In this document: in pieces, positions 15,601-15,652 of the stretch | Position numbering within the stretch: the first letter of the stretch is position 1 | How the letters are laid out: each line of letters begins with the position of its first letter | Assembly (NCBI GenBank): GCA_030626685.1 | Contig: DAOUTL010000015.1 | Location: 1-15,652, forward strand | From: Candidatus Bathyarchaeota archaeon | GTDB taxonomy: Archaea > Thermoproteota > Bathyarchaeia > Bathyarchaeales > Bathycorpusculaceae | DNA length: 15,652 nucleotides | Direction: 5' to 3' | Program-made: the position numbers and the translations under genes | The notes under the pieces: generated by a model | Database searches by the model: none | The model's input: only the letters and a program-made list of their open reading frames with translations | Told to the model about the DNA's origin: nothing

Positions 15601-15628
15601 GCTCAAAATCACCGCCGCCCTCACTCAA
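12611..15628 (-). CDS. DUF1156 adenine-type DNA methyltransferase
   Basis: A 1005-residue methyltransferase. The N-terminal DUF1156 signature is present as IETSRFPVGLVSEKSAREK (12-30) and WWTRKPLTGSRAIIGG (44-59). The SAM-binding motif I is DPFAGFG at 104-110 and the catalytic motif IV is DPPYYSD at 588-594. The DPPY form, placed after motif I, points to amino-methylation, most likely N6-adenine. About 480 residues separate the two motifs. This insert has a split zinc-finger: CPIC at 191-194 and CLHC at 286-289. It probably contributes target recognition. Residues 700-1005 are helical and unassigned. The start is TTG 15628, 10 nt after AGGAGGTT (15638-15645). In related systems the methylase marks host DNA so that the ATPase/helicase part spares it. 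It is the first gene of the operon. Its sense strand is G/T-leaning, unlike the A/C-rich ATPase gene that follows. Confidence 0.93.
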   Translation of the reverse strand: MSEGGGDFERLIETSRFPVGLVSEKSAREKAGGGRPRYWEVVFWWTRKPLTGSRAIIGGALVPSNVSLSEFRRALRLDEKSPHRHNPVLSEKWQEWFKGKSLLDPFAGFGCIPLEALRLGLSKVVAVELLPACYVFLKAILEYPLKYGKQLVKDVEWWGKWVTEQLRHDSLIQQLYDSDVAVYIGSWNVRCPICKKFTILVGNWWLARLSKKRKGEKSYIRLVWMKPKVGGDRVLIEVVDLNEILKATEFKGVRFDAKRGILTLSNGKEFGVPKPNIDTRKETAVCLHCNNTIHQIHPQTGKHYTDASKLPKQLRNELVGYIKYAVKKFFSGDSSLAKPILLVKAKKSNGKITFERCTAEDQKKLEFARQKIEWVMQQKDPDIPTEPLAPYGTQAIGGYLQPINYDMSEWYKLFNVRQLLCLNKIVKLIREVGKRVEENKINEGLGQNKAKDYAEAIVASLAISLCKYADFSSIVNHWTTSWLFPNETMAARGIAMNWNWCDVNPFAETTGSWVRCVSNVLSGLRYLVSALSFNAGKGNLQKYGANNSNKSCKSVIGANAEQSMLARVLLADASLLNVGEKFDIIVTDPPYYSDVPYAELSDFYYVWLKRALSDTNEGRLVPRFLQKSFFKRVGAKCVEIRTQWEEFAKREVSLNPPRLGPEADMAMGERHFLNLLTQSFITMRAHLKDNGLLLTYYAHTSPDAWIALLQAGWKGGGFRVVNAFPIATESLQRLTARGKYALDTSIIVVWRKGSLGSSSLEELYEKALKDARLAALELIKTGRLGSDLFVGTMASILSLFTRYENLYSPIGVLDVKSLVTDYVYPATAKALAMALGEFAGTPGEVKRPESLFYLITKALFEKPPRAKRKLDRSNTALLSIGTKADLNTLQNLTVLRKEKEKFYLEEPATADRKSFEELIQRRGINPAKPTIESPLDALHSLEYFAVTMPLKQFLTRFSQLKEEYSSEMEEAINIAAILAKVLPPSDPEKKACQEIIARIKGEKLA

Positions 15629-15637
15629 TACTTATAC

Positions 15638-15645
15638 AACCTCCT
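15638..15645 (-). promoter_or_regulatory. Ribosome binding site for the TTG-initiated methyltransferase
   Basis: On the minus strand this reads AGGAGGTT, a very strong Shine-Dalgarno site 10 nt before TTG 15628. It supports the rare TTG start codon, since no nearby in-frame ATG explains it. The operon promoter must lie beyond the right edge of the window, as only 24 nt upstream are visible. Confidence 0.7.
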
Positions 15646-15652
15646 ACAACAA

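Overview
The window looks like a defence or accessory island from an archaeon. The sequence evidence is TATA-type promoters close to start codons, GGAGGT-type ribosome binding sites mixed with apparently leaderless starts, a small CPKC/CQC zinc-ribbon protein, a JAMM-type protease relic and an archaeal RNase J-like beta-CASP protein. The lineage cannot be fixed from this sequence. A Bathyarchaeia-like or other mesophilic to moderately thermophilic Thermoproteota host would fit, but that is inference.

Layout. (1) Positions 1-295, minus strand: the first 98 codons of an RmuC-family gene, cut by the window edge. (2) 523-2469, plus strand: two genes in tandem. The first encodes a 370-residue protein whose C-terminal part is spaced like the Fe-S region of HhH-GPD DNA glycosylases. 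The second encodes a YaaA/DUF6884-like protein. (3) 2515-3330, minus strand: a HEPN-domain protein with an intact RNxxxH motif. (4) 3331-4418: a decaying stretch holding two broken minus-strand genes, a JAMM metalloprotease with at least two frameshifts and a zinc-ribbon gene with an in-frame TAA. (5) 4419-15628, minus strand: a compact five-gene operon, read from the right end leftwards. It encodes a DUF1156 adenine-type DNA methyltransferase, a giant DUF499 AAA+ ATPase, a small unrecognised protein, a SNF2-like helicase with a C-terminal DUF3883 domain, and an RNase J-like beta-CASP metallo-beta-lactamase protein. Gaps are 17, -4, 10 and 9 nt, so the five are almost certainly co-transcribed.

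The operon has the composition of the helicase-methylase-ATPase (Hma) class of predicted anti-phage systems, which is related in logic to BREX and DISARM: modification of self DNA by the methylase, plus ATP-driven sensing or translocation on foreign DNA. The least expected part is the last gene. A beta-CASP nuclease of the RNase J type is coupled to the operon by a 9-nt gap, and no phospholipase-D or classical restriction endonuclease gene is seen. The HEPN gene, the glycosylase-like/DUF6884 pair and the two dead genes next to the operon strengthen the defence-island reading.

The coding strands of neighbouring operon genes have opposite base skew. The methyltransferase is G/T-rich on its sense strand and the ATPase is strongly A/C-rich. 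This suggests the methyltransferase and the rest of the operon have different recent histories.
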